The position numbers were made by a program, and so were the translations under genes. Under the pieces are notes generated by a model. The model searched no databases and had not been told where the DNA came from. It was given only the letters and a program-made list of their open reading frames with translations. A stretch of 64,000 bases of DNA from Enterobacter asburiae (GTDB taxonomy: Bacteria > Pseudomonadota > Gammaproteobacteria > Enterobacterales > Enterobacteriaceae), in contig JAAQVN010000001.1 in assembly GCA_011754535.1 (NCBI GenBank), forward strand, positions 3,038,001 through 3,102,000, written 5' to 3'. Numbering within the stretch: position 1 is the first letter of the stretch; each line of letters starts with the position of its first letter. Of the stretch, positions 24,509-33,290 are shown in pieces.

Positions 24509-25850
24509 GCTGTGTTGTCAGGGTTTTTAAGGCGCACCAGGCGGCATATTCCGGCAGGGTTTGCGCGAGCAGTGTTCTGTTCACTGGAAACGTCATCTGA
24601 TGCGCCTGACCATCTTGATGACGAACCGACAGGGTCATTTTCCCCAGCCGTGCGTCGCTGTTCAGAAGCTCCGAGAGCGACGGGCTGACCGTCACATCCA
24701 TCTGCACCGTCAGCTCTCCCTGGCGCGGCAGGCCCCCGGCAGGCAAATACGCTGAGAGCGCTGCATCTGGCGTATGCCAGCGGATACTGCACGCATCCCG
24801 CAGTATTTCGCCCGCCGTTTTATTACGTTTGCTCACCAGATAGGGACGCAGCGCGCTGTCCAGACTTTGCCTCACCGGAAGCGGTAAAGGCCGGTGTGCA
24901 GGGGTTTCGATCTGCACAATGACGTAAGGGCTTTTCCATAAAAAATGACTGTCCCAGTCGGTAGAGGTGGCCAGCGCATTGACGATAGAACCGACCTCGC
25001 TCTCGCTGATCCCGATCAGGGTCCAGCAGTGCTTTTGCCTTTCAGGCCCGGTATCTTTGTTATTTGCTAATGCCTCTTCCAGCATCGGCAGCGCCTGGGA
25101 AGGCGGCCCGGGCAGAACCACCAGCTGGCTTCCCGCCACGCATGCGCTGAAACCTGGAGCGGTGCCGCAAGCGTTATCCAGAATGGAAGCGTCCTCGGGG
25201 AAACGCGCCTGAAGACGGTTTGAAGGATCGCTTTTCACCCCGAACGTCACGAGACGACTCTCAATGGTTTTCCACGTCTCTTCGTCGTGCACAAGCGGCT
25301 TGCTCAGAACCTGAGCAATGGCCTCGCGGGTTTTATCGTCAGAGGTTGGGCCAAGGCCGCCACACACCACAATGAGATCGTCCTGCCCGATACGCCCTGT
25401 TACCACCGAGCTTATCTGCGGGATGTTGTCTGCGCAGGTCGCCTGAAATTTGACACGGTAGTGCGCCTTTTCAAGGCATTGACTGATAGCCTGCTGGTTC
25501 GTGTTAAGGCATTGCCCGGACAAGAGCTCATCACCAATCGCAATCACGCTGGCCGTTTTAGCGATGGCTGGCTGAACCAGGGCGTCGATTATCGCCTTTG
25601 CCATCTCCTCCGTTGTCGCCGGACCGCCTAAATCGTAGGTCGCCACCTTCCCCTCACGAACAACGCGATCGACAGCCTGCTGCAGTTTTTCCGCCTGCGC
25701 CTCAAAGCCGAGGTACGCCAGCATTAGCGCAATTGTGTAGAACATCGCACACGGATTGGCTTTTCCCTGCCCCGCCATCCCCGGCGCTGCCGTGTACCGG
25801 TTCAAAATAGGCCACCTCGCTGCCAATGTTGGCGCTGGGCGCCAGGCCAA
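24501..25850 (-). CDS. CinA/MoaB-like protein fused in frame behind a dehydrogenase C-terminus
   Basis: This frame carries, from about 25785 down, the missing C-terminus of the upstream dehydrogenase (PGMAGQGKANPCAMFYTIA... to EEMAKAIIDAL). With no stop it then runs into a CinA/molybdopterin-binding-like domain (ASVIAIGDELLSGQCLNTNQ, CGGLGPTSDDKTREAIAQVL, VLPGPPSQALPMLEEAL) and a C-terminal domain of unknown type. CinA N-terminal domains hydrolyse ADP-ribose-type pyrophosphates; here the role is unknown. Residues encoded before about 25790 (MAWRPAPTLAARWP...) are out-of-frame noise, so ATG 25850 is not a convincing start. Translation may begin internally (ATG of EEMAKA, or GTG near ASVIAIG), or the ancestral gene was a dehydrogenase-CinA fusion. 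Confidence 0.6.
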   Translation of the reverse strand: MAWRPAPTLAARWPILNRYTAAPGMAGQGKANPCAMFYTIALMLAYLGFEAQAEKLQQAVDRVVREGKVATYDLGGPATTEEMAKAIIDALVQPAIAKTASVIAIGDELLSGQCLNTNQQAISQCLEKAHYRVKFQATCADNIPQISSVVTGRIGQDDLIVVCGGLGPTSDDKTREAIAQVLSKPLVHDEETWKTIESRLVTFGVKSDPSNRLQARFPEDASILDNACGTAPGFSACVAGSQLVVLPGPPSQALPMLEEALANNKDTGPERQKHCWTLIGISESEVGSIVNALATSTDWDSHFLWKSPYVIVQIETPAHRPLPLPVRQSLDSALRPYLVSKRNKTAGEILRDACSIRWHTPDAALSAYLPAGGLPRQGELTVQMDVTVSPSLSELLNSDARLGKMTLSVRHQDGQAHQMTFPVNRTLLAQTLPEYAAWCALKTLTTQHG

Positions 25851-26661
25851 GCCCGCCCATCACGCCGGCGGCCAGATCCGACAAGATATCGCCAAACATA
25901 TTTTCCGCGACAATCACGCCAAATTCGTGAGGCTTACGCACCAGCCAGAGGGCAATCGCATCCACGTTGTGAATATCTGCCCGAATGTCAGGGAAGTGCG
26001 CGGCCACTTCCTGAAAGATTGTTGCCGCAAAATGACCGCTTTCGCGCATGACGTTGGGTTTATCGGCAAACGTGACGCGTGAAAAGCGGTGTTGGCGGGC
26101 ATAGTCAAAGGCCGTCTGAAACAGGCGCTCCAGGCCGTAGCGCGTTTGCAGACGCACTGACCATGCCGCCTCTTCCGGGCCATATTTTTCGAGATTCGGG
26201 TGTTTAAGCCAGCTGGCCACGTTCTCACCGACACCTTTAAAATCCATACCGGCGTACAGCCCCTCGGTATTTTCCCGAATCACACAGCAGCGGAAAGGAC
26301 GGCGATCTCCCGTCACGTATTTCACCGGGCGGATGTTGGCATAGAGCCCAAGCCGCTGACGGAGCTGAATCACCGGTGAAACATACTCAATGCCTTTCTG
26401 CTGGAGCGCGACGGGCAGCGCCTGCTGAGCCTGCACTTTCCCCTTGCTGGTGATGGCGCCCAGCAGTACCGCGTCCGCCTCAGCAATCTGTTCCCAGGTA
26501 CGTGCCGGCACAGGATTGCCCTCGCGTTCCCAGCAGGACCAGCCTATTTCACCAAAGGTCAGGCTGATGGGGAGATCCAGCGCACCGATAACGGGCAGCG
26601 CAGCGTCGCAAACCTCCTGACCAATACCGTCTCCCGGCAAAACCAGAACATTTTTTTTCAT
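25702..26661 (-). CDS. Isocitrate/isopropylmalate dehydrogenase-family protein, frameshifted near its C-terminus
   Basis: Beta-decarboxylating NAD(P)-dependent dehydrogenase: oxidises a 2-hydroxy-3-carboxy acid and loses CO2. Motifs are NVLVLPGDGIGQEV (N-terminus), RENTEGLYAGMD, FADKPNVMRESGHF and the metal-site block IVAENMFGDILSDLAAG. The frame departs from the family after FEPVHGSA: minus-strand GGCAGCGCCGGGG (25779-25791) lacks two bases compared with the expected Ala-Pro codons, and the true C-terminus follows in the next frame. Start 26661 chosen because it overlaps the hydrolase stop (ATGA). As read, the last about 30 residues are foreign and the enzyme is probably inactive unless the frame is recoded. 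Confidence 0.75.
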   Translation of the reverse strand: MKKNVLVLPGDGIGQEVCDAALPVIGALDLPISLTFGEIGWSCWEREGNPVPARTWEQIAEADAVLLGAITSKGKVQAQQALPVALQQKGIEYVSPVIQLRQRLGLYANIRPVKYVTGDRRPFRCCVIRENTEGLYAGMDFKGVGENVASWLKHPNLEKYGPEEAAWSVRLQTRYGLERLFQTAFDYARQHRFSRVTFADKPNVMRESGHFAATIFQEVAAHFPDIRADIHNVDAIALWLVRKPHEFGVIVAENMFGDILSDLAAGVMGGLGLAPSANIGSEVAYFEPVHGSAGDGGAGKSQSVCDVLHNCANAGVPRL

Positions 26662-27374
26662 AAGGTATCGATCCATTCGTTGAGCAGCGCATTCACCGCA
26701 GCGGGATTGTCATTCCACGGACGCATCCCCGCGCCGGGGATACGTTTGTAATAGTGCTGGGTTCGGGGGCTGTGGGTCTGGTTTTCCCATGAGGCCAGCT
26801 GGGATTTTTCACCCACAATCGCAAGATAGTTACCGTCATAGGCGGCAATATCCGCGCGGGCATCCATCTTTAACAGCAGTGAGAAGCCGGTGAGCATGCG
26901 TTTAATCGCCGCCATTTTCTCTGCATCTGGCAGGGAAAATTTTTCCTGCGGCGCAGGCTGACCTTCGGGCAGGACGTAGTGATGCAGAATATCCATGGCC
27001 GAACCGAGTTCACCTTTTTCAAGCAGTGCGATGAGACGCACCAGCCGCTGCGTTAATTTCTCGTCGGCAAAACCGGGGGCGCTCACGCTCATGACGCCCG
27101 CTACGCCGCGCAAACGGTGCGCCAGCAGCTGCACCAGCGTGCCCGCCATCGCAAACCCCACCAGCAGCCAGGGGCGTTTGACCTGGGCATTTAGCTTCTG
27201 GCAAAGCGCGTCAATCGCGCTCTGCGGATCGTCGTGCGTAATCAGGCTCAACGTATCGACGATGGTGACGGAAAAACCTTTTTCTTCGAGCAAGGTAACC
27301 AGCGGAGCGCAAAATGCCCCGCCGTCCCAGGCAGGCATGACCGGTGCCAGTATCACCGCATCCTGTAACTTCAT
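26658..27374 (-). CDS. Alpha/beta-hydrolase-fold protein lacking the catalytic serine and histidine
   Basis: 238 residues. The fold is recognisable (AVILAPVMPAWDGGAF; WLLVGFAMAGTLVQLLA; SVSAPGFADEKL; YLAIVGEKSQLA). The nucleophile elbow reads G-F-A-M-A-G (residues 73-78), with Ala replacing Ser, and the C-terminal His position reads GAGMRPW. It is therefore probably a non-catalytic binding or scaffold member, or uses another mechanism. Overlaps both neighbours by four bases (ATGA), so it is stoichiometrically tied to the aldolase and dehydrogenase. Confidence 0.78.
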   Translation of the reverse strand: MKLQDAVILAPVMPAWDGGAFCAPLVTLLEEKGFSVTIVDTLSLITHDDPQSAIDALCQKLNAQVKRPWLLVGFAMAGTLVQLLAHRLRGVAGVMSVSAPGFADEKLTQRLVRLIALLEKGELGSAMDILHHYVLPEGQPAPQEKFSLPDAEKMAAIKRMLTGFSLLLKMDARADIAAYDGNYLAIVGEKSQLASWENQTHSPRTQHYYKRIPGAGMRPWNDNPAAVNALLNEWIDTL

Positions 27375-28312
27375 GCTGCGGTCCCTGTGATCACGTTTTC
27401 AATAGCGCTGAAGACACGCTGACTCTCTGTCGTCAATGACTCTTCAACCATTTTCCGGTTCTCCACGCTGAGATTTTTCACCCCAAGGATCATATCCACT
27501 ACGCTGCGGTAAGAGGCGTTGTAAAATTCCTTCGAAACCAGCTGATGCACCTGATTAAATATCCACTCCGTGTGATAACGTTCTTTGCCTTCGTTGAAAT
27601 TACACAGCGACAGCCAGATTTCCATCGCCAGATTTCCCGCCCCTTTTCCCATGCCGGTCAGGGAGCTATCAATAAAGGTCGCGCCGGCCTTTACGGCCTC
27701 AATGGAGTTTGCCATTGCCAGCCCCAGGTTATCGTGGGCATGGAATCCCACCTCAAGCGGCGTTGCGCATTTAAGCAGGTTAACCAGGCGGGCGGTCTGT
27801 TCAGGCCGCAGGCTGCCGTTAGAATCCGCAATGCAAATAATATCGGCCCCGGCGTTCTCACACTGCAATGCCACGTCAACAAGCGTCTTCGCGTTAATTT
27901 GGCTGGCGCGCGTAAAGTTCATGCTCACGCGCAGGCCATTTTCTTTCGCCACCTCACACAGTTCCAGCGCGGGTTGGGGATTGTCGGTTTTAATACAGAG
28001 CCGAAGCAGCGCAACGCCACATTCCCGCAGGCGAATAATATCCTGCCGGGTAATATTATGGGGGTGGGCAATGACAACTAATTTCGCTTCGGGCACGGCA
28101 TCATGAATTGCCTGAATATAATTATCAGGCGACATTCCGGTTAAACCAATATCCGCGATGGGTTTAAATGAACCGTTTCGGTAACCTATTTCAATCCATT
28201 CAACGCCACTGCCCACCAGTGCGCGCACATGCTTAATTGCGTAGTCTATAGGAAAGCTGAAATTGTTTTGATACCCGCCATCCCTTAATGTGACATCTAT
28301 ATTATTAATCAT
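27371..28312 (-). CDS. HMG-CoA lyase-like DRE-TIM aldolase
   Basis: 313 residues from 28312. DRE-TIM metallolyase with VTLRDGGYQNNFSF at the N-terminus, metal ligands in GFHAHDNLGLAMAN, and SLTGMGKGAGN. Closest in type to 4-hydroxy-2-oxovalerate aldolase and HMG-CoA lyase rather than isopropylmalate synthase (shorter, no regulatory domain). The start at 28312 overlaps the exporter stop by eight bases (ATGATTAA) and begins right at the domain, so upstream in-frame ATGs are rejected. Reversible C-C bond formation or cleavage is expected; substrate unknown. Confidence 0.85.
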   Translation of the reverse strand: MINNIDVTLRDGGYQNNFSFPIDYAIKHVRALVGSGVEWIEIGYRNGSFKPIADIGLTGMSPDNYIQAIHDAVPEAKLVVIAHPHNITRQDIIRLRECGVALLRLCIKTDNPQPALELCEVAKENGLRVSMNFTRASQINAKTLVDVALQCENAGADIICIADSNGSLRPEQTARLVNLLKCATPLEVGFHAHDNLGLAMANSIEAVKAGATFIDSSLTGMGKGAGNLAMEIWLSLCNFNEGKERYHTEWIFNQVHQLVSKEFYNASYRSVVDMILGVKNLSVENRKMVEESLTTESQRVFSAIENVITGTAA

Positions 28313-29522
28313 TGATATTACTCTCTTTACTGGAGAAAAATTCCATAAACCCATATTGACCAAAAACATATACAAGGAAACCAACAACGCAGACGCAGGC
28401 AATAATCAGCGCGGTCATGACGGGAGCATGGGCTGAAAGTTTTCCAATCAGGAAGGTTGCGAGCGCTGCGCTTCCGAGCTGTAAGGCCCCCATTACACCC
28501 GAAGCGGTACCCGACGCCTGCGGGTGCGCCGCGATGGCAGACGCCGTGCCCAACGGCAGCAGGAAGCCATTGCCAAAGGTCAGAATGCCGATGGAGAGAA
28601 TGCTGGTAAACAAAGGTACAGGGCTTAAGTACATCTGAAGTGCAAAAATAATGCCGCCGAGGACAAATATGCGATACCCAAGGCGAATGGTCTCTTCAAT
28701 ACCCGCCTGACGAGATCTCTTCTTAGCGATCAGATTCCCCGCCACGTAGCTTACGGATAGCAGAATATAGGTGTAACCGATATAAAGCGGCGAAAGCCCG
28801 AGTTTGCCCAGCAAAAAGGGGGACTCTACGATATAGGAAAAATAGGCTGCATAAGCAAAACAGGGAATCGCGGCATAAAACAAAAACTGCCGGTTTCTTA
28901 ACACCACAAGCGTATTGACCATGGCCGCCACCGCGCTCAGCTTTTGCCTTTTCTCAGGCGGTAAGGTTTCGCGCAGTGCGGTGAGGCACAGTCCCAGCGT
29001 CATGACGATAAACAAGGTCAAAAAGATAAAACAGGATTTCCAGCCGAAGTGTTGGGTTAACACGCCGCCGATCATGGGTGCAATGGCCGGCGACATACCC
29101 ACAAAGGGAAATATGACAAGATAAAGCTGAGCCGAAGACTTCTTATCCAGCATGTCATTAATAATCGCCCGGCTGACGGTGATACCGGCGCAGGAGCCGA
29201 TGCCCTGTAATAAGCGTAAAATAAGCAGCTCATTAATATGAGTAGAGTAAATAACGCCTACCGTCGAAACCAACCAGATTAACAGCCCCGCAATAAGCGT
29301 TTTCTTTCTCCCCAGACTGTCGCTTAACGGCCCGTACACCAGCTGTGAAAACGCAACGCCAAATAAAAACAGGGCGATTGCATCCTGTATTTGCGCCTCC
29401 GTGACCTTATAAAATAATTGCATTTCGCTCAGTGCAGGCAAAAAGATATCGGTAGATATTAATCCGCCCACGGACAGGCATGCAATTAATACCACCAGGG
29501 GCATAGATAGCGTTTTATTCAT
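28305..29522 (-). CDS. MFS transporter, Bcr/CflA drug-resistance family
   Basis: 405 residues with 12 predicted membrane segments. Motif A-like YGPLSDSLGRKKTLIAGLL follows TM2 and motif C-like PAIAPMIGGVLTQHFGW is in TM5, which marks a 12-TMS proton-driven exporter. First gene of the operon, so it is likely to export the cluster's product or a toxic intermediate. An importer role is possible but Bcr/CflA members are normally exporters. The promoter must lie in 29523-29678, an AT-rich stretch in which I see no confident hexamers. Confidence 0.87.
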   Translation of the reverse strand: MNKTLSMPLVVLIACLSVGGLISTDIFLPALSEMQLFYKVTEAQIQDAIALFLFGVAFSQLVYGPLSDSLGRKKTLIAGLLIWLVSTVGVIYSTHINELLILRLLQGIGSCAGITVSRAIINDMLDKKSSAQLYLVIFPFVGMSPAIAPMIGGVLTQHFGWKSCFIFLTLFIVMTLGLCLTALRETLPPEKRQKLSAVAAMVNTLVVLRNRQFLFYAAIPCFAYAAYFSYIVESPFLLGKLGLSPLYIGYTYILLSVSYVAGNLIAKKRSRQAGIEETIRLGYRIFVLGGIIFALQMYLSPVPLFTSILSIGILTFGNGFLLPLGTASAIAAHPQASGTASGVMGALQLGSAALATFLIGKLSAHAPVMTALIIACVCVVGFLVYVFGQYGFMEFFSSKESNIND

Positions 29523-29678
29523 ATTCGTATAAACCAGGAATTGGGGTAATACGAATTTATCGGAAGCGCTTCACAATGAGAACAATAATAAACTAAACGG
29601 TCTGTTGCACATTAGTAAACGAACGTTTTCTGTCGATAAGATAACGGTAGCGGCGCAACCATCAACCGCATGCGGCGG

Positions 29679-29708
29679 AAAAGAGAAAGCCTGGGCTCAG
29701 GCTTTCTC
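29679..29708 (-). terminator. Terminator behind the P-type ATPase
   Basis: Perfect 11-bp stem GAGAAAGCCTG/CAGGCTTTCTC with a 4-base loop, followed on the minus strand by TTTT. Confidence 0.85.
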
Positions 29709-29719
29709 AGTTTACGCTA

Positions 29720-32413
29720 TCACGCCTCGGTTTTGCGCCACCGGCGCGTCAGCACTTTCTCCGCCTCGACAATAAGGAACATCACAAAACCAATCAGGAA
29801 GGTGATGACCCAGTAGCGGAACGGCAGCGCTTCGGTGCCAAACAGCATCTGCATGAAGGGTGCGTAAATGATAAGAAGCTGTAGCGCCAGCAGTACGCCG
29901 CTCACGATCCAAATCCCTTTATTCGCCAGCAGGCCTTTGCTCAGCGAGAAGCCGTCATTAACGCGGCAGTTAAGCATGTAGAACCACTGCGCAGTGACCA
30001 GGGTTTGCAGCAGCACGGTGCGGATAAATTCCGCCGAGTAGCCGCGCGGCTGTAGCCAGGCTTCGAGCACGAAGGCGCTGATGGCAATCATCAGACCGAC
30101 AAACACCACGCGCCAGATGGCATAGCCGTCCATCACATGGAGATTTGCCTTGCGCGGTGGCCGGTTCATGATGTCCTTCTCACCCGCTTCAAACGCCAGG
30201 CCAAACGACAGCGTTGCCGACGTCGCCATGTTCATCCACAGGATCAGGACAGGCGTCAGCGGGATCAGGTTCCCCGCCAGTAGCGCGATGATGATCAGCA
30301 GAGCCTGCGCGATGTTGCTGGGGATAACGAACAGAATGGTCTTTTTCAGGTTATCGTAAACCCGACGCCCCTCGTGCACCGCGCTGGCAATGGTGGCAAA
30401 GTTGTCATCCGTTAACACCATGTCGGCGGCTTCCTTGGTCACTTCCGTCCCCTTAATCCCCATGGCGATACCCACATCCGCCCGCTTGAGCGCTGGGGCA
30501 TCATTTACGCCATCCCCGGTCATGCCCACGACTTCCTGTTTACTTTGCAGAGCCTGCACCAGGCGGAATTTATCCTCCGGGCTGGTTCGGGCGAAAATAT
30601 CGTACTGCTGCGCGGCGTCGCTCAGCTGACGATCGTCCATCGCCTCCAGCTCACGTCCGGTGATAGCGCTTGCGGCGTTACCAATCCCCAACATTTGCCC
30701 AATGCTCATTGCCGTTTGCGGGTGGTCACCGGTGATCATTTTCACGCGGATCCCGGCCTGCAGACAGTCGGCAATGGCGGTAATGGCCTCCGGACGCGGC
30801 GGGTCCATCATCCCTGCAATACCCAGCAGGATCACGCCATCATGCAGGTCCGGATGATCCAGCTCGCGTTGCCCCTCGCGGGCAGGTTTCCAGGCCGCAG
30901 CCACCATGCGCAACCCTTCCCGGGCATACTCTTCAATTTTACCTTCCCAGTAAGGCTGATCGAACGGCTGCAGTCCGTCATTCGTCTGCTGGTACTGGCA
31001 GAGGCGGAACAGGACGTCCGGCGCGCCGGTGATTAAAATCGCCTCTTCATCGCCCAGCCGATAAAGCGTGGACATGTATTTATACTGCGAATCAAACGGG
31101 ATTTTACTGCGCATTTCCGTCTCAAGCGGCGGGAGCGGAATTTTCGCTGCCAGCACCTTCAGCGCGCCCTCGGTTGGTCCCCCGGTGATTTTCCACAGCC
31201 CCTGCTCGTCTTTGATTAACTGGCTGTCATTGCAGAGGTCAATGGTGCGCAGGTAGCGTTCCAGCAGGGAACCCTGCGTCACGCTGACGGGCGTCGGGTC
31301 ATCTACAGGGTGAATATTCCCCACCGGTTCGTAGCTGTCGCCCTCCACGCGATAGGTCGTATCAGCGGTAATCACCGCTTTGACCGTCATTTCATTCATC
31401 GTCAGGGTGCCGGTTTTATCCGAGCAGATGACCGTCATTGCGCCCAGCGTTTCCACCGTAGGCAGCTTGCGAATGATGGCCTTGCGACGCGCCATGGCCT
31501 GTACGCCAAGCGAAAGGATGATGGAAATGATGGCCGGCAGGCCTTCCGGCACGGCGGCAACGGCGAGGCTGATAAGCGACAGCACCAGTTCAGAAACCGG
31601 CATATCCCGGAACAGGAGGCTAAAGACAAACAGCGCCACCATCATCACCAGGATAGTGATGAAGATGGTCTTCCCGAGCTTATCCATCTGCACCATCAGC
31701 GGCGTGCGGTGCTTTTCAATGTCGGACATCATCTGATTGATGTGGCCAAGCTCGGTCTCGCCCCCGGTTGCCACCACCACGCCTTTACCGCCGCCGGAGC
31801 TGACGGTGGTACCTGAGTAGAGCAGATTATACCGGTCACCTAAAGGCAGTTCCCCGCTTAACGCATCGCTGTTTTTCTCAACAACGGTGGATTCGCCGGT
31901 CAGGATGGCCTCCTCCACGCGCAGGTTATGCGCTTCAATTACGCGCAGGTCCGCAGGGATACGATCCCCGGCGCGGATCACCACGATATCGCCAGGCACC
32001 AGCGCCGTTGTAGGGATCGTTTCATGATTCCCCTGCCGTACCACCACGGCTTCGCTCGAGAGCATATTGCGAATACTCTGCAACGATTTTTCAGCATTGC
32101 TCTCCTGAATATGGCCAATCAGCGCGTTGATGATGGCAACCCCAAGGATGACAAACATGTCTACCCAGTGCCCCATAAAGAGCTTAAGCAACGCGGCAAC
32201 CAGCAATACGTAAATCAATACATCGTTAAAATGCGCCAGGAAGCGCAGCCAGCCGGGTTTACCCTTTTTTTGCGGTAACGCATTCTCACCATGCTGCTGA
32301 AGGCGGGCGGATGCCTCAGTGCCGCTAAGTCCTTCCGGGGTGGAGTGGATATTAGACAAGGTTTCGTCAACGGTTTGTTGATAGTACGGACGTTCAGGTT
32401 TTCCTGTTTTCAT
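29720..32413 (-). CDS. Cation-transporting P-type ATPase (type II, Ca2+/Mg2+/H+ group)
   Basis: 897 residues. Actuator motif ILTGESTVVEK, phosphorylation motif CSDKTGTLTMNE, hinge TGDGVNDAPALKRADVGIAMG, and PEGLPAI in the fourth membrane segment, which is typical of type IIA (SERCA-like) pumps. N-terminal cation-ATPase domain (YYQQTVDETLSNIHSTPEGL) and C-terminal membrane block present. The ion cannot be told from sequence: PEGLP favours Ca2+ or Mn2+. It follows a universal stress protein by 47 bp on the same strand, a pairing suggestive of stress-inducible ion homeostasis. Not in the E. coli core at this position. Confidence 0.92.
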   Translation of the reverse strand: MKTGKPERPYYQQTVDETLSNIHSTPEGLSGTEASARLQQHGENALPQKKGKPGWLRFLAHFNDVLIYVLLVAALLKLFMGHWVDMFVILGVAIINALIGHIQESNAEKSLQSIRNMLSSEAVVVRQGNHETIPTTALVPGDIVVIRAGDRIPADLRVIEAHNLRVEEAILTGESTVVEKNSDALSGELPLGDRYNLLYSGTTVSSGGGKGVVVATGGETELGHINQMMSDIEKHRTPLMVQMDKLGKTIFITILVMMVALFVFSLLFRDMPVSELVLSLISLAVAAVPEGLPAIISIILSLGVQAMARRKAIIRKLPTVETLGAMTVICSDKTGTLTMNEMTVKAVITADTTYRVEGDSYEPVGNIHPVDDPTPVSVTQGSLLERYLRTIDLCNDSQLIKDEQGLWKITGGPTEGALKVLAAKIPLPPLETEMRSKIPFDSQYKYMSTLYRLGDEEAILITGAPDVLFRLCQYQQTNDGLQPFDQPYWEGKIEEYAREGLRMVAAAWKPAREGQRELDHPDLHDGVILLGIAGMMDPPRPEAITAIADCLQAGIRVKMITGDHPQTAMSIGQMLGIGNAASAITGRELEAMDDRQLSDAAQQYDIFARTSPEDKFRLVQALQSKQEVVGMTGDGVNDAPALKRADVGIAMGIKGTEVTKEAADMVLTDDNFATIASAVHEGRRVYDNLKKTILFVIPSNIAQALLIIIALLAGNLIPLTPVLILWMNMATSATLSFGLAFEAGEKDIMNRPPRKANLHVMDGYAIWRVVFVGLMIAISAFVLEAWLQPRGYSAEFIRTVLLQTLVTAQWFYMLNCRVNDGFSLSKGLLANKGIWIVSGVLLALQLLIIYAPFMQMLFGTEALPFRYWVITFLIGFVMFLIVEAEKVLTRRWRKTEA

Positions 32414-32460
32414 CGTTCCTTCCTCAGGTTCTATTCAGAAATCACCTTGCTTTCATGTAA

Positions 32461-32892
32461 TTAACGAATAACGAAAACAGGAACGTGGGCGTAACGCACA
32501 ATACTTGCCGCCTCTGACCCTAACAAATGGGTTTGAATATTTGGATTTCGAGAACCGACAATAATCGCGCCAGCAGCAAGTTCATCCGCCAGCTTAATAA
32601 CCTCATCACGAACATTCCCGCTACGAACATGGAGATGAACACGTTCTTCCGGCAGATTCAATTTTTTGACCAGATCGGCCAGCTTTTCTTTCGCATTATT
32701 AATCATATATTCATCCATCTTGCGCGCATCTGAAATAAAACCACGCGTCAGTTCGGCTGAAAATTTGGGCATGACGTGAAGCAAATGAACGTCACCCGAT
32801 GCGCTTTGTGCCAGAAACTGTGCATGCTGCAACGCTTTATCCGCCAGGCTTGTCTCGTAGACATCCACCGGAACGAGAATGTTTTTATACAT
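32461..32892 (-). CDS. Universal stress protein, UspG/UspF type
   Basis: 143 residues. MYKNILVPVDVYETSLADKA resembles UspG ([20 protein letters not shown]), and the ATP-binding signature IIVGSRNPNIQTHLLGSEAA with VPVFVIR at the C-terminus is complete. Start at MYKN (AAGGA nine bases upstream) preferred over the ATG three codons earlier, which lies on top of the ribosome-binding site. Probably co-transcribed with the P-type ATPase. Confidence 0.88.
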   Translation of the reverse strand: MYKNILVPVDVYETSLADKALQHAQFLAQSASGDVHLLHVMPKFSAELTRGFISDARKMDEYMINNAKEKLADLVKKLNLPEERVHLHVRSGNVRDEVIKLADELAAGAIIVGSRNPNIQTHLLGSEAASIVRYAHVPVFVIR

Positions 32893-33121
32893 ATCGAGCA
32901 TCCTTTTTTATAACCAACACGAGAGTGAGTGAAGCTAAAAAACGCATTAAATGCAGGGGGTTGCCATTAATGCCAGCTACGGTAAAAAGAGATGATTGAT
33001 ATTAAACGTAGCACAGGAATATCAGGTTTAGCGCGCCCCCACTGATAATGGTTATTTAACATTTCGCTTTTCGCCGACTATGCTCATAGTCAGCCACCGC
33101 TTCCGGCTCATGGAGGAATTT

Positions 33122-33232
33122 ATGTATGGTTTAAGCCTGCTCCGCCTGGGTATGTTCATTGCGCTCGCCATTATCGCCAGCACGGCGATTGGTTTATTTA
33201 CCTATATGGTCGTCACTGTTCTGGCCGAATAG
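33122..33232 (+). CDS. Small single-span membrane protein, 36 residues
   Basis: ATG at 33122 with an excellent GGAGGAA site five to eight bases upstream; the product starts MYGLSLLRLGMFIALAIIAS and ends VVTVLAE. One hydrophobic helix (about residues 9-34) with a single Arg before it. Lies alone between the usp/ATPase operon (divergent) and the RND genes. Such small membrane proteins are often stress-induced regulators of transporters, but no function is known for this one. Confidence 0.72.
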   Translation: MYGLSLLRLGMFIALAIIASTAIGLFTYMVVTVLAE

Positions 33233-33290
33233 TGTCACCCCCTGCCCTTGCTACGGAATAAATAAAACAGTTATTTATTAGGGGAATACA

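Noticed and set aside
25779..25791. Programmed ribosomal frameshift in the dehydrogenase
   Set aside because: No slippery heptamer of the usual X-XXY-YYZ type and no stop at the shift site as in +1 sites; a lost GC repeat unit or a sequencing error is simpler. Kept only as something to test.
28312..28402. Longer start for the DRE-TIM aldolase (MPASALLVSLYMF...)
   Set aside because: The extension lies entirely inside the exporter coding sequence and adds a non-homologous hydrophobic stretch; ATG 28312 overlaps the exporter stop as in the other junctions of the operon.
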